Made by a program: the position numbers and the translations under genes
Assembly: GCA_029237695.1 (NCBI GenBank)
Contig: CM055265.1
Span: forward strand, 83,818,447 to 83,882,446
DNA from: Conchocele bisecta
Taxonomy: Eukaryota; Mollusca; Bivalvia; Lucinida; Thyasiridae
Length of the DNA stretch: 64,000 nucleotides
Direction: 5' to 3'
The notes under the pieces: model-generated
Database searches by the model: none
Told to the model about the DNA's origin: nothing
What the model saw: the letters and a program-made list of their open reading frames with translations, nothing else
Shown: positions 46,690-59,400 of the stretch, piece by piece
Position numbering within the stretch: the first letter of the stretch is position 1
Layout: each line of letters opens with the position of its first letter

Positions 46690-47700
46690 ATATAGAAGTT
46701 ACGACAGAAATGAGAAACTCGAAGGTCAAAAGATCAATGTCATATTAAGGGCAGCATGGATCTGTGGCATATTTCCCCAAGTACGATGTTTTGATATATT
46801 AAAGTAATCCACCAAGGGATATAGAAGTTATGACAGAATTGAGAAACTCTGACGAACTTCTTAATGTGAATTAAAAGTTCAAAGTTGTGAAGGTCAAAAA
46901 GTCAAGGTCATATTAAGGGCAGCATGCTGTGTGGCATTGTCCCCAAATATGATGTATTGAAATATTAAAGTAATCCACATAGGGATATAGAAGTTATGAC
47001 AACATTTAGAAACTCTGGCGAACTTCTTAATGTGGGAGTGAGTGGCAGGTGGGAGAATGTGATTGGTAATTTAACGATCGGGGTTCATCCTTACCGGAAT
47101 TCCGAGGGGTGTTTGGTTGGTGTTTAACGGCCTATCAACAGCTAAGGTCATGTAAGGCCGGGCAAACGGGTTCGATCCCGTTTTAACCTGCATTGGGGGG
47201 AGAATCCCAAAATCATAACGGAATAGTTACATTGAGAAAAAAAATAATATTCATCCCTGAAATTAGAATAACCTGACCTGGTGCCAGGTCCATACCACAC
47301 CAAAGTCACTTGGCCCCTTCCCCTAAAACAGGATTACGAATAATCGTAATACTCACATATGGGGTATAACCAGATTCAACTGTCACATACAAAATGCCAA
47401 AGGCGTACCAGGTCTCCAGTCGGGAATCCGGTAAGGATGAACCCAGATCGTTAAATTACCCATCACATGCTCCCACCCACTCAAAGTTTTGTAAGTCAAA
47501 AGGTCAAGTTCATATTAATGGCAGCATGGATGTGTGGTATTTGTCCACATATATGCTGTGTTGAAATAATTAAGCAATCTTTCAAGGGATATAGAAATTA
47601 TGACATAATTGAGAAACTCCAGAGAACTTCTTAACGTGCCGGACACACGGACGGACACACCGACACAGTCCAAATACTATATGCCTCCAGCTCTACAGAG
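46690..47700 (+). mobile_element. tandem-unit element H8 split by a MITE-like repeat
   Basis: Units of ~145 bp with GGTCAAAAAGTCAAGGTCAT and GGGATATAGAAGTTATGACA at 46.69-47.03 and 47.49-47.64 kb, then GGACGGACACACCGACACAG and a weak hairpin ending GGGGGTATA. A dispersed repeat (47031-47483) is inserted in the array. Confidence 0.5.
47031..47483. repeat. dispersed repeat S1 with inverted ends
   Basis: The left ~70 bp (GGTGGGAG, TAATTTAACGATCGGGGTTC, CCTTACCGG) is the inverse of the right end. Contains CGGGTTCGATCCCG, a tRNA B-box-like word. It is inserted in tandem array H8. Confidence 0.55.
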
Positions 47701-48463
47701 ACTGGGGGTATAAAACCAGCAGACAACACAATTCAATTCAGCAGTGTAAGGGTGAAAGGAGTGTACACATTAAAGCTGCTAAATAAAATATGTAGGATAT
47801 ATGTCCATACAATTTCTTCATGGGAAATCATGGTGATCGTCACTAGAAACCAACAGCAAATGTTTACCCAACAAAGTATTCATTCAAACAGAAATGTAAT
47901 GGTTATTGAGACATGATATGTGTGCCATTTTACTTGATTCAATGTTCAACCATGTTTTTCCATTTCTGGATAGAAAGTTTGAGTAGAATATTCACATAAT
48001 GACCCATTTTGCACAAAGTAATTTTGTTCTGTACATAGAGAATGCAAGGCTTGTGTCTTTTGATTTGATTTGATGTATTGGTGTTTAACGGCCTATCAAC
48101 AGCTGAGGTCATTTAAGGTCAGGCCAACAGGTTGAATCCCGCATATAACCTGCTGCATTGGGGGGAATTGTGTCTTTTGATGAATGCGTAGGAATTCCGA
48201 GGCTCACAGTGTAATTTCTCTATGACTTCCACGCCAAGCCTGATTGATAACTTGATACCAAAGTAAACTAGATTGGTATTCTTTTCAACGGTAAGGCTTT
48301 ATACTACTGACAATATTCAGTAACAATGTTAAGACCAATGCAACATCAGTAAAATAGTGTTAAATATGGAATGACTAAGCCTATTCTATCAGAGCAAATG
48401 CCTGACACAGCAATCTGTTGTTGGTCAGCATGTAGCCAATCAACATGGCTGATAACATTTATA

Positions 48464-48672
48464 TTAACCCTTACAATGCTGAATTAAATTTTGTCGTCCG
48501 TTGTTTATTTTTTATCTTCCGTTTTTCTCCTTAACCATATGCTTTGACTGAACTTCAGAATTATTTTCAATGGAAATGATTCTGAAATTAAACCAAATCA
48601 TCTGTTAAGAATAAGACATAATACGGAACAACAGCAGACGACAATTTTAGTTTCCCAAATTCTAAGGGTTAA
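48464..48672. mobile_element. piggyBac-like MITE (TTAA)
   Basis: TTAACCCTTACAATGCTG to TCTAAGGGTTAA with the GTCGTC/CAGCAGACGAC inner repeat. Confidence 0.6.
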
Positions 48673-48801
48673 CCATTTCAACACTACAGTCCTCTATCCT
48701 AAACATTTACTGGTAGATGCAAATAATCCTTTTGTAACTACTTCATCATCATAGGTACAAGAATTGGTGGAGTTTGTCAGTTTGACCTTTCATTACTTAG
48801 T

Positions 48802-49045
48802 TTAACTCTTTGCATGCTGGGAAATTTGTGGGCTATAAATAGTTCAAAAATAGCAGATGACAATTCATCATATTTTCTTGCATTTCTCACCGTAAATATC
48901 ATGAATATGTCTTGGAGTTTCATTAGAATTGAGTCCTGAGGACTCAATTCTAATGAAATTTCAAGACATATTTACGGAGAGAAATAAAACATGTACTCCT
49001 AATTCGTTTGGCGGATATTTTCGCCGCTAGCATGCAAAGAGTTAA
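48802..49045. mobile_element. piggyBac-like MITE (TTAA)
   Basis: TTAACTCTTTGCATGCTGG to GCTAGCATGCAAAGAGTTAA; perfect central inverted repeat around GAGTCCTGAGGACTC. Confidence 0.7.
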
Positions 49046-49522
49046 ACAAAGCAACATGATGAGAAACCAACATAATCCATCAATTCTAATGTCAAGTATG
49101 GCCCAGAAGTTTTTCTAAGGGAAGTCACTCGTAATCTATTTATAAGAATGGTCTATACACGATGTCTCAGAAGTAACAACTTCCAGGAAGTTCAACCAAT
49201 TAGCAGGAATAGCATCTCATAATAAAGACAATTCACACAAACTTTGTTCATGTACATGATCATTGACGAGTAGAGATATCTGTATCATTCGTTGACTGCA
49301 ACGATACCCAATTTTAAAGAAATAACAGAATAAAATATAAAGAAATAGAAATGTAACGGTGACATTACTTGATATAAATGGTCAAAAAGTTTCTATATAT
49401 CAATAAATATCACCTACGAACAATACCAGTGATTTATAACTGCTGTATTAAGATACAATTCCATAATTATTTTTCAGAAATATGTATGCATGTCCAACAG
49501 CTAATAATTAAGAAAATATCTA

Positions 49523-49916
49523 CAGGGCTCCAGATAAGGAATTAGTAATTGAGTATTGTCACTCCATCATTTCTGAAGCAATTGGGAATTTCAAAATTTT
49601 AATTGGGTAAAATTAAATCACACTACTGTTTACACATCAACAGACAGCAATTATTGAATAGTTTAAATTCGAAATGAAAACATGTCTTGGCATTTCATTA
49701 GAATTGTCTCCTTGGAGACAATTACCAAGATGTGTTTTCATGGAAAAATAAGAAAAATATGCTATATTGGTGGTCTATTTATTGTTTTCTGCAGCATGAT
49801 AAAGGTACCATAATTGTTCTCATTGCTTTTTGGTACTCGATATTGCTGATTTCAATTGGGTTTTTGGCAATTTTAATTGGGTATTTACGCAAATCCGCAG
49901 CTTATCTGGAGCTCTG
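49523..49916. mobile_element. hAT-like MITE with TATCTA duplication
   Basis: CAGGGCTCCAGATAAGGAAT to GCTTATCTGGAGCTCTG, flanked by TATCTA at 49517-49522 and 49917-49922. Confidence 0.68.
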
Positions 49917-50084
49917 TATCTATCATGTTCTTTGTACAGTGTATAAGAACCAATCATTTTATTCATTCCGTGATGTGAAATCTCGCTGAAATTTGGTGAC
50001 GTCCAGCATAGCAACATATGATGCGATACACATCAATAAAGTGAACTTTCTTTATTCTGATATGCGTCCTTTATAAATAGATCT

Positions 50085-50379
50085 GGGGCAAATTTCATAA
50101 AAATTGCAAAGTATAATTTTCTAGCAAAGTATACTCCGAGGGAGTAATCATTTATTTTCCCCGAAATGCGTTATGTCATATAGAACTAACAACTGCATAT
50201 ATTTTATGATTAAAAGTATGCAGAATTATTATATACATTATCATAGCCAAAATGGCTGTGATAATGTAATAAATTCAGTATAATAAAAATTAATAAATTT
50301 ATCCTAAAATTGAAAATTTCTCCCTCAAAGTATACTTTGCTAGATAAGTATACTTTGCAATTTTGATGAAATCGGCCCC
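50085..50379. mobile_element. palindromic MITE (GCCTATTTCATC family)
   Basis: Same interior as 54185-54488, including GATAATGTAATAAATTCAG and CAAAGTATACTTT. Confidence 0.6.
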
Positions 50380-50924
50380 AGGACTTGCGCTTATAAAACT
50401 TTCTGAGCAAATCCTCAGATCTCGTGCTCAAAATCACAAAGTTCAATGGGTTGAGACATTTGGAGAACATGATCAGAAATAACCGATATGGAATTGTTGA
50501 AGCTATTAACAAACAAAATTGTTAACATACTCCATCAAAATCTGTACTGTCTCGATGTCTAGCAAAATAGTAAAATGGCACCATGTGTAACAAAATTCAG
50601 GTAGTATTAAATGTATCAAATTGTCAACACATACATATAACAAAAAGTAACAAGTTACTACCAAATGGAGCAAATTGCCACAAAATACAGCAACATGCCA
50701 CCAGATAGCAAAACGTCAAAAATGTAGAAAAGCCCAAAACATGTTACACAACAATTGCATTACTATTAAAGATGCACCAATCATGCTGCAAGACACACAT
50801 ATATGACACCCACATCAGCCTGATATCCAATCAGATGTGATCACTGGAAAAATACATGTGATATCCACCCAGATTGAATATCCAATCAGATGTGATCACT
50901 GGAAACATACATTTGACACATTGA

Positions 50925-52640
50925 TGTACACTCACAAAGCATGGCTTACACTTGTAGATCATGGCTTACACTACCAAACCATAGTTTACACACACAGATC
51001 ATGGTTTGATTTTATTTATTGGTGTATAATTCCAGCACAAAAATATTTACACAATTCCCTAACATTTGATTGGCCCGTAGCATGTCTCTGTCCAAAATTT
51101 ATATCCCAGTAAACTCCCACGCCGAACTACTTTCCATAACCGTGAGGCGCAGTTAAAATAATTATTAAGAAAACGGAAAATAAACACATTTTCTTGATGA
51201 ATTTATTTCAAATGCTGGAATTATAAGGAATGAATGGCCTTTTTGTGGAATTTATCAGGGATATAAACTTGGAAAAGTCGCGGGAATACTGGACGAAGGC
51301 CTTCCGGCCTTCGTCCAGTATTCCCGCGACTTTTCCAAGTTTATACCCCGATAAATTCCACAAAAAGGCCATTCATTCCTATAATCAACAGCTATGGTCA
51401 TTTGAGGCCAGGCCAACGGATCCCGCATTTATCCTGCTACAGGTCCTCACCACACCAGTCACTTAGCCCCACTTCCCAAAATAAATAGGATTAGTATGAA
51501 TCATATTACTTCTATAATGAATGGGTATACATGTACCTGGATTCAACTCTCAGGTACCAGAAAGCCAAAAATGTACCTGATTGTCAAACCAGGGATATCG
51601 GAATTCCGTTAATGATGAATCCCATCGTTAAATTTACCCTTCACATACTCCCACCTGCCGACCACCCACAGATCATGGATTACAGTAACAAACGATGGCT
51701 TACACTCCCAAGTCATGGCTTACATTCCCAAGTCATGGCTTACACTCACAAATCATGGCTGACACTCTCAAGTCATGGCTGACACTCACAAGTCATGGCT
51801 TACACTCCCAAACCATAGTTTACACAGATCATGGATTACAGTAACAACCATGGCTTACACTCCCAAGTCATGGCTTACACTCCCAAACCATGGCTTACAC
51901 TCCCAAATCATGGATTACACACCCAAACCATAGCTTACTCTCAAGTCATGGCTTACACTCCCAAACCATAGTTTACACAGATCATGGATTACAGTAACAA
52001 CCATGGCTTACACTCCCAAGTCATGGCTTACACTCCCAAGTCATGGCTTACACTCACACACCATGAATTACACTCCCGAACCATAGCTTACACTCCCAAG
52101 TTATGGCTTGCACTCCCAAACCATAGTTTACACAGATCATGGATTACAGTAACAACCATGGCTTACACTCCCAAGTCATGGCTTACACTCCCAAGTCATG
52201 GCTTATACTCACAAACCATGGATTACACTCCCGAACCATAGCTTACACTCCCAAGTTATGGCTTGCACTCCCAAACCATAGTTTACACAGATCATGGATT
52301 ACAGTAACAACCATGGCTTACACTCCCAAACCATAGCTTACACTCCCAAGTCATGGCTTACACTCACAAGTCATGGCTGACACTCACAAATCATGACTCA
52401 CTCACAAGTCATGACATACACTCCTAAACTATGGCTTACCTTCACAAATCGCCTAAACCCACACATCGTGTCTTTCACTCACAAACCATGTGTTCCACTC
52501 TCAAATCATTTGTTCCACTAAAAAATCATGGGTCACCTATAAAACCATGGTTTACTCGAAAACAATGATTTTCACTCACAAATAATGACCTGCACTCACA
52601 AATCATGGATTGCCTCTCAAAACATGCCTTATACTTAGAA
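50925..52640. repeat. 18-bp satellite with ~155-bp higher-order repeat, interrupted once
   Basis: The basic unit is ACTCCCAAGTCATGGCTT. CAGATCATGGATTACAGTAA recurs at 51669, 51825, 51978, 52133 and 52288, spacing 153-156. The array is split at 51007-51662 by an S1-like repeat carrying a long palindrome. The open frames in it are a by-product of the 18-bp period. Confidence 0.8.
51222..51382. repeat. near-perfect 160-bp palindrome
   Basis: Arms of ~77 bases (TAAGGAATGAATGGCC, GGAAAAGTCGCGGGAATACT) meet at ~51303 with a few central bases unpaired and only a few arm mismatches. Confidence 0.75.
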
Positions 52641-52959
52641 AGGCATGGCATATATTCACGAGACATAACAAATAAACAAGTGATGATAAAAAGGACCTTA
52701 CACCACAAGTGAACACAATGAGTTTTGTTGGCCCATCGTTCTTAATACTGTTTTACGTATGAAATAAGGTCCTTTTGCACGGAATTAACAGACAAACAGC
52801 GTATTTAGTCATTATTGATACTTCTATTATTCTCACACCAGCCTGCAATACCCCTGTATAAGACTAAGAATAGCTTGATGCCAAATTAAAAACGGTAAAA
52901 GTGGCTATGAATGGAGAAATGGTGATTATGCATTTATGACAAATATAGATTATCCAGAC

Positions 52960-53361
52960 CAGAGCTCCAGATAAGGTGCGTATTTGCGTAAATACCCAAT
53001 TAAAATTGCCAAAAACCCAATTGAAATCAGCAGTAGTGAGTATCAAAAAGCAATGAAAAATTTGTGGTATCTTTATCATGCTACAGAAAACAATAAACAG
53101 ATCACAAATATAGAATATTTTCTTATTTTTCCATGAAAACACATCTTGGTATTTCATTAGAATTGTCTCCAAGGAGACAATTCTAATGAAATACCAAGAT
53201 GTGTTTTCATTTAGAAGTAAATTATTCAATAAGTGCGGTCTGCTAATGTGTAAACAGTAGTTGTGATTCTATTTTACACAATTAAAATTTTGAAATACCC
53301 AATTGCTTCAGAAATGATGGAGTGACAATACTCAATTACTAATTCCTTATCTGGAGCCCTG
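52960..53361. mobile_element. hAT-like MITE with CCAGAC duplication
   Basis: CAGAGCTCCAGATAAGGTGC to CCTTATCTGGAGCCCTG, flanked by CCAGAC at 52954-52959 and 53362-53367; central fold-back on TCTCCAAGGAGA. Confidence 0.7.
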
Positions 53362-53367
53362 CCAGAC

Positions 53368-54000
53368 CCAGATTTGTTTTTATCTACAACAATAACAAAT
53401 TGGCAAAATAATTTTAAAGATTTTTTTTACCAATGGCAAAATTAAGTTTTCTTAAAAAATGGTCAAAAAGGCACACTTTCAATCAAGTTAAACACAAAAT
53501 GCCTAAATACGCTGCCTGCCAGGAAGCATGAGCAAACAAAAAGCACACTATCACAGCTATGGGATGGCATTGGGAGGTCACTTCAACTTGGTAATGATAA
53601 CACACTAATTAATGTGCCGACAGCCAATTAAAGGGATCCTACAGCATTTGCGACAATTGTACTTCTGATACTAATGCATCAGCACACAACATCATTGGTG
53701 TCTGATGTTTTTGCCGACTCAGTACAGTTACTTCAGGGAGTGAATAGCGAACAGCGCCACAAATGCGCAGGTTGATAAGAGGCTACGCTTGTAGAGGTCA
53801 TAAGGACCTTTTAGTTAGCCGACAGCACATTTGTACTATATACTGTATTTGGAACCCTCGTTATTTGGTGATCAGGCATATCAGTAGAGGTTATAGCAAA
53901 AGATATATTCCACCAGTTCACAAGAAAAATATTACATTACAATGTTGAAAACATTATATTACACAATACAATTTTTGAGAATCTTGACCATCATTCCTTT
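53368..54000. other. intergenic stretch, nothing recognised
   Basis: AT-rich unique sequence with no conserved frame and no internal repeat. Confidence 0.4.
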
Positions 54001-54020
54001 GTCAGTTTCTTTGTTTGTTT

Positions 54021-54713
54021 ATTAGTGTTTAACGGCCTATCAACAGCTAAGGTCATGTAAGGCCGGGCAAACGGGTTCGATCCCATTTTAACCTCCTGCA
54101 TTGGGGGAAAATCCCAAAATCAGAACGGAATATTTACATCGAGAACAAATATATTCAGCCCTGAAATTAGAATAACCCGACCTGTAGCCTATTTCATCAA
54201 CATTGCAAAGTATACTTTACTAGCAAAGTATACTTTGAGGGAGAAATCATTTATTTTTCCTGAAATGCATTATTTCATATAGAACTAACAAATGCATATA
54301 TGTCATGATTAAAAGTATGCAGAATTATTATACTGAATTTATTACATTATCACAGCCATTAAATGGCTGTGATAATGTAATAAATTCAGTATAATAAAAA
54401 TTAATTAATTTTTAAAAAAATTGAAAATTTCTCCCTCAAAGTATACTTTGCTAGTAAAGTATACTTTGCAATGTTGATGAAATAGGCCCCTGGTGCCAGG
54501 TCCATACCACACCAAAGTCACTTGGCCCCTTCCCCTAAAATAGGCTTACGAATATCGTAATATTCACATTAGGGGTATAACCAGATTCAACTGTCACATA
54601 CAAAATGCCAAAGACGTATGTGAGGGCCAAACCAGGTCTCCAATCGGGATTCCGGTAAGGATGAAACCCGATCGTTAAATTACCCATCGCCTGCTCCCAC
54701 CTGCCACCCACCA
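54021..54713. repeat. dispersed MITE-like repeat S1, split by a palindromic MITE
   Basis: Matches 47100-47480: GTTTAACGGCCTATCAACAG, GGTTCGATCCC, GCATTGGGG, CCATACCACACCAAAGTCAC and AGGATGAA. At 54185 it is broken by a palindrome and resumes at 54489. Confidence 0.65.
54185..54488. mobile_element. palindromic MITE (GCCTATTTCATC ends)
   Basis: Near-complete fold-back, GCCTATTTCATCAACATTGC to its complement, with AAAGTATACTTT repeated near both ends. CCTG on both sides against a single CCTG in the unoccupied sibling repeat. Confidence 0.7.
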
Positions 54714-54941
54714 TTTCGTCAGATTTACAAACATTTCATTAAAGTAAATCCTGTAAAATGAAATTTGAATAAATTACATGTTGCTTACTGTCAAAGCAAA
54801 AGTAGCATACAAAGAGCATTTCATCTAATTTGTACGACAATATGAAACTGATAAACACGATTTTAATATGATTTTATCAGATGTTTATTTGACGAGAAAG
54901 CATGTGTCGGTGGGCTCGGTTAATCAAAAAAATAAATAAGT

Positions 54942-55183
54942 TTAACCCTTAGACCGCTATCTTAATTTTTTGTCGTCTGCTGTTTATTATCCATTTCTAT
55001 CATCAAAAACATGCTTTGTCAGCACTTTAGAATAATTTACAACATGCTTTGACAGCACTACAGAACCATTTCCATTGGAAAGGATTCTGAAGTGCTGTCA
55101 AACCATGTTTTTATTGAGAAATAAGGCAAGATATAAAAGCAACAGCAGACGACAATTGTTGTGAGTAGCGGTCTAAGGGTTAA
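54942..55183. mobile_element. piggyBac-like MITE (TTAA)
   Basis: Close copy of 45132-45382: TTAACCCTTAGACCGCTA to TAGCGGTCTAAGGGTTAA. Confidence 0.7.
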
Positions 55184-55751
55184 TACAAATAATGGACTAT
55201 TAAACTCTACTGATATACCACAAACAACTATGGTTGAACCAAACCATGTTTATAATAATCTCTGACTGGCTGAAAACGTAATGCCCATGAATCTAGACTC
55301 TATCTTCCGGTTACCTCCCTTTAACAAAGTCAATGCCACATTATCTTTACTGTATCTATATATATAGCACACTCTACTGCACCTATATATAGCACAACAC
55401 TCTAGGTATACAGATTCATGTATCACTGATCGGCTGGCTTTCACTGTCTCTGCCGATTGCGCCAAGTTTGATCAAAGCACTATTTATATCCCCGGAACCT
55501 CAAAAGAGAATATTCACAGATCTGGAATTGCATGCGTCTCTAGCACATTCAGACTGCCTGCGTAGTTGGATCTTACTTGTCTTATTTGAAGACAAACATG
55601 CAAGGTAACAGAACCCCTCAAAATCAGAGTTTCGTAAAACATCTGTGTGCTTCATTTTGATGTGGTTCGTTGTCATTTTGCTCCGATGATAATGCCTGTT
55701 ATGATTGCAAAGCGCACACAAATGTCATGGAGTTGTCAAATGCCTGATTTA

Positions 55752-55820
55752 CAGTGGTGGATCTCTAAACCAGACACCCTGGGAACCTTCCAGGGTGTCC
55801 GGTTTAGAGATGTTCTAATG
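55752..55820. mobile_element. short Tc1/mariner-like MITE
   Basis: Starts CAGTGGTGGATCTCTAAACC with a degenerate complement at the other end; TA flanks. The core palindrome is around ACCCTGG/CCAGGGT. Confidence 0.5.
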
Positions 55821-56383
55821 TAACAGTCTTAACCTTCAAAATGATGGATGAAAAAAAGATGTTGTTTGCTGTTTTTTCTTCTAATTTTAAATATTTCCAC
55901 CGAAACATATTTTTGATGGTGCATGCGAATCATCTCATGAGATTTTGATGATGATTCTCATGTGCTGTAAAAACAAGTTTTGTTAATAAATAAAATAAAT
56001 ATAAAAACAAAGATATTTGTTTCCTGGCTTCTAAGTGTTAAATAACTCCACAGGTACCAGTATGTTTTCAGTCTAAATATAAAACACCTCCGATGACTAG
56101 ACGCAGCATTTAAATGACACTCATAAGTGCTATCGGCCACCGTTTGTTTGTTCACGATTTTCGAACATTTTCAAACGTCATACGTTTTTTTCTTCCTTTT
56201 TAGTGATTTCAGATTACACACGATTTGTCTATCACACTTGATCATTCTCGACTTGACAATGATTGTCAACTTCTCTCCAATGGGGAACGACGTGTTCACT
56301 GCCGCCTCCATAAATTCTAGATTTATGTAGCGGTAGAGCGACGTATGGCATGATTCGGTTGCGGTGTATGGGTGGACGTCGCC

Positions 56384-56470
56384 TCACGTCATGTACTGCA
56401 TGACGGCTCGAAGAGAGTACAGCAGCTCCCCCTGTAGTCGCGCCTCCAACAACATCAGGTTCACGTGCAC
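56384..56470 (-). CDS. sesn: sestrin terminal exon and stop
   Basis: 29 codons, starting [11 protein letters not shown] and ending AVMQYMT then TGA at 56386-56384. This is the nearly invariant sestrin C-terminus. Acceptor GTTGTAG. The intron before it is 2.8 kb and holds two Helentron-like elements. Confidence 0.95.
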   Translation of the reverse strand: MHVNLMLLEARLQGELLYSLRAVMQYMT

Positions 56471-59400
56471 CTACAACATCAATGTAATACATGCACAAAA
56501 TGAAATTGTTACTTATGAGCTCAATAATACGGAGCCCCACAGGGGACGTAGACTTATTTTTTTTATTAATTTGTTCCCATGAAATAACAATTCGTTCCCC
56601 CAATTTAATAATTCCTTCCCACAATATAACAATTCTTTTCCACAAATTAACAATTCCTTCCCATGGGAACGAATTGTTAATTCGAAGGAACGAAATTGTT
56701 AAATTGAGGGAACAAATTGTTTAATAAACAAGAGGGCCATGATGGCCCTAATTCGCTCACCTGACTCCATGAACACCAGAGGAGAATGTGACATTGAGTT
56801 CATAAGTATTTTAAAAAAAATTGTGCTATTGTTAGATGGCAGTCATCTTGGATTAAGCGATGACTCATTTTACCAAATCTGAAAATACTTCACCCAAGGA
56901 TCTTAACTTACTATGAAGTTTGGCCAGCATCGGCCATGTGGTTCCTGAGAAAAAGACGTTCAAAATCTCGAATAAATGGACCTTTTGGAGGCCATCATGG
57001 ATGACATAATCATCTGATTCCGAAAAATATTGCACCAGAGCAATCGCCTCATCGATACCTTCAATTTGATATATGACATGAGCATATTTGGTCAAAAATA
57101 AAATTTGACCCCACGGGACACGCCCATTTTTGACCCCGGGGTCACCATTTTAACACTTTGAAAGAGCATTCTACGTCGATCATTCCTACCAAGTTTCGTC
57201 GAAATCCGGCTGGCGGTTCATGAGAAGAATTTTTTTTTTAAGAATTTGTGCTATTTTTAGATGGCGGCCATCTTGGATCAGCGACGACCTCCGTTTTAAC
57301 AAATCTAAAAAGGCTTCACCCATGGATAATAACTGTGAAGTTTGGCCACCATGGGTCAAGCGGTTCGTGTGAAGAAGAATTTTGAAATCTCTAATAAAAG
57401 AACAACCTTTTGACATTTCGGCGGCCATCTTGGAGGACATGACCATCCAACGAAAAATGCACCAGAGTGATCACCTCGTTGATACCTTCGATTTGATATA
57501 TAACATGACCATATTCGGTCAAAAATTAAATTTGACCCCTATTTGACCCCACGAGCCACGCCCATTTTTTGACCCCGGGGTCACCATTTTAACAACTTTG
57601 AAAGAGCATTATACATCGATCATTCCTACCAAGTTTTGTCGGAATCCGGTTGGCGGTTCTTGAGAAGAAGATTTTTGAAGAATTTGTGCTATTTTTAGAC
57701 GGCGGCCATCTTGGATTACGTGATGACGTCATTTTAACAATTTTGTAATCCCCCAACGTAAGGACCATGACCATGAGGTTTGGTGACTATAGGCCCAATG
57801 GTTACCGAAGAGAAGACGTTTGAAAATGTTCACGGACGACGGACACATTGCGGTAACAATAGCTCACATGAGCTTTGCTCAGGTGAGCTAAAAAAATCCA
57901 GGTCTCCTGCGGGGCTCCCCGCAATAATGTCTAGAAAGCAATAATTTTCATCCATGTGTATGAAAATTGCCATTTCTGGAAATGACGTAAAAGAATTATC
58001 TGCCGTTACTCATGGGGGCCATTTAGCAGAAGAAAATTCATATGTTTGTGGTTTTGCAGATGCAAAATGTAGTCCCGTCACTATGTTCCCACCTATGTGT
58101 GACATGGATTACAACTGACTGATGCAGTCAATTGTAATCCATGCCGCCCCTAGGCTGGGACATAGGGAGGTCAATATATGTGGCTTATCATATAAAGCAT
58201 GACGGGTGTTTCATTGATGGAATGGCGAACAGTGCAGATCCCGATCAGATTGTGCATATGCACAGGCTGATCTGGATCTACACTGATTGCAAAACCCATA
58301 AGCCACATTTCTAAAGTCACAGCCACATATACATGTAAGTGGCTTGTCATTACATAAAGGGATGCATCAAGTTTTTCCCCAGTGTAGTTACGGCAGCTGA
58401 CACACTCCTGGGGGCCGTTTCACTAAACTTTGTACGACTAAAATGTTTGTAGGTGCAAAAGAATGATAGTCTGTAAATGTCACATTAACAAAGGTTTCTT
58501 GTAAACAAGTATTGGATTTAAAGTTATTGAGCATATGCAGCCTATGCTCAATAAATGTAAATCCATCAATTGAAATTTACACACGATCATACATTTGCAC
58601 TTATAAACATTTTAGTCGTACAAAGTTTGGTGAAATTGAACAGTATATTGACCTTACTACATGTAATTCCCAGCCTAGGTGTGGCGCGGATTACAATTGA
58701 CTGCAACTGTTAGTGCTGTAGTCAATTTGTGGCTGCGACTGGAGAAATGGGACTTATGGGATTTGTGACCACTGTAGCTCGTGATCAAATAGCCCACTCC
58801 TGTAGCTTGATAATATCTATATTGCTTGTCAGAAGCACGACGGGCGTTTCATTTACAAACATCATGGAGAAACAGATCCAATATTTAAAACTGATAGATG
58901 AATAAAGCCCTATTTCTACAGTTATATGAATGATCAATTTAACTATCTATCTTGGGGAAAATAATTCCTGTATTTCCAAACTAGAGCAAGTCAGCAGGGA
59001 CACACGGATATCCTCTCCCGCCGCCTGGTCCGACCAACAAATATTTGGTCTTGACCTTCGGCATGAAAATCACATTAGTGGGTTATAGAATGAAAATATG
59101 GATGATGATAAAGAAGTATATGATTTTTTGAGTAAATTCAACTTACCATTGCAGAGATAATGGGTACCCGAAAACTTTAACGCAAATCTTATGGATGGAC
59201 AAATGGACGGACGAAAATATGAAAACGATATACCCCTCGACATACTTCGTATGACATCAGTATAATTATATGTCGCTAAACTCTATTTCTATAGTCACAT
59301 CAATGGCTAAAATCCCTACCTTTTCCGAATGCTTAAACCCCTGCATGACGTTTTCGTAATCGACCTTAGTCAGACGTTCGGGGTAGCAGGTGACGGTTTT

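Noticed and set aside
47150..47200. tRNA gene from GGGTTCGATCCCG
   Set aside because: B-box-like word only; no cloverleaf, and the repeat has inverted ends, so MITE-like rather than a tRNA.
51531..52336. Open frames rich in HGLHSQVMAYT words
   Set aside because: Products of the 18-bp satellite; period 18 keeps frames open.
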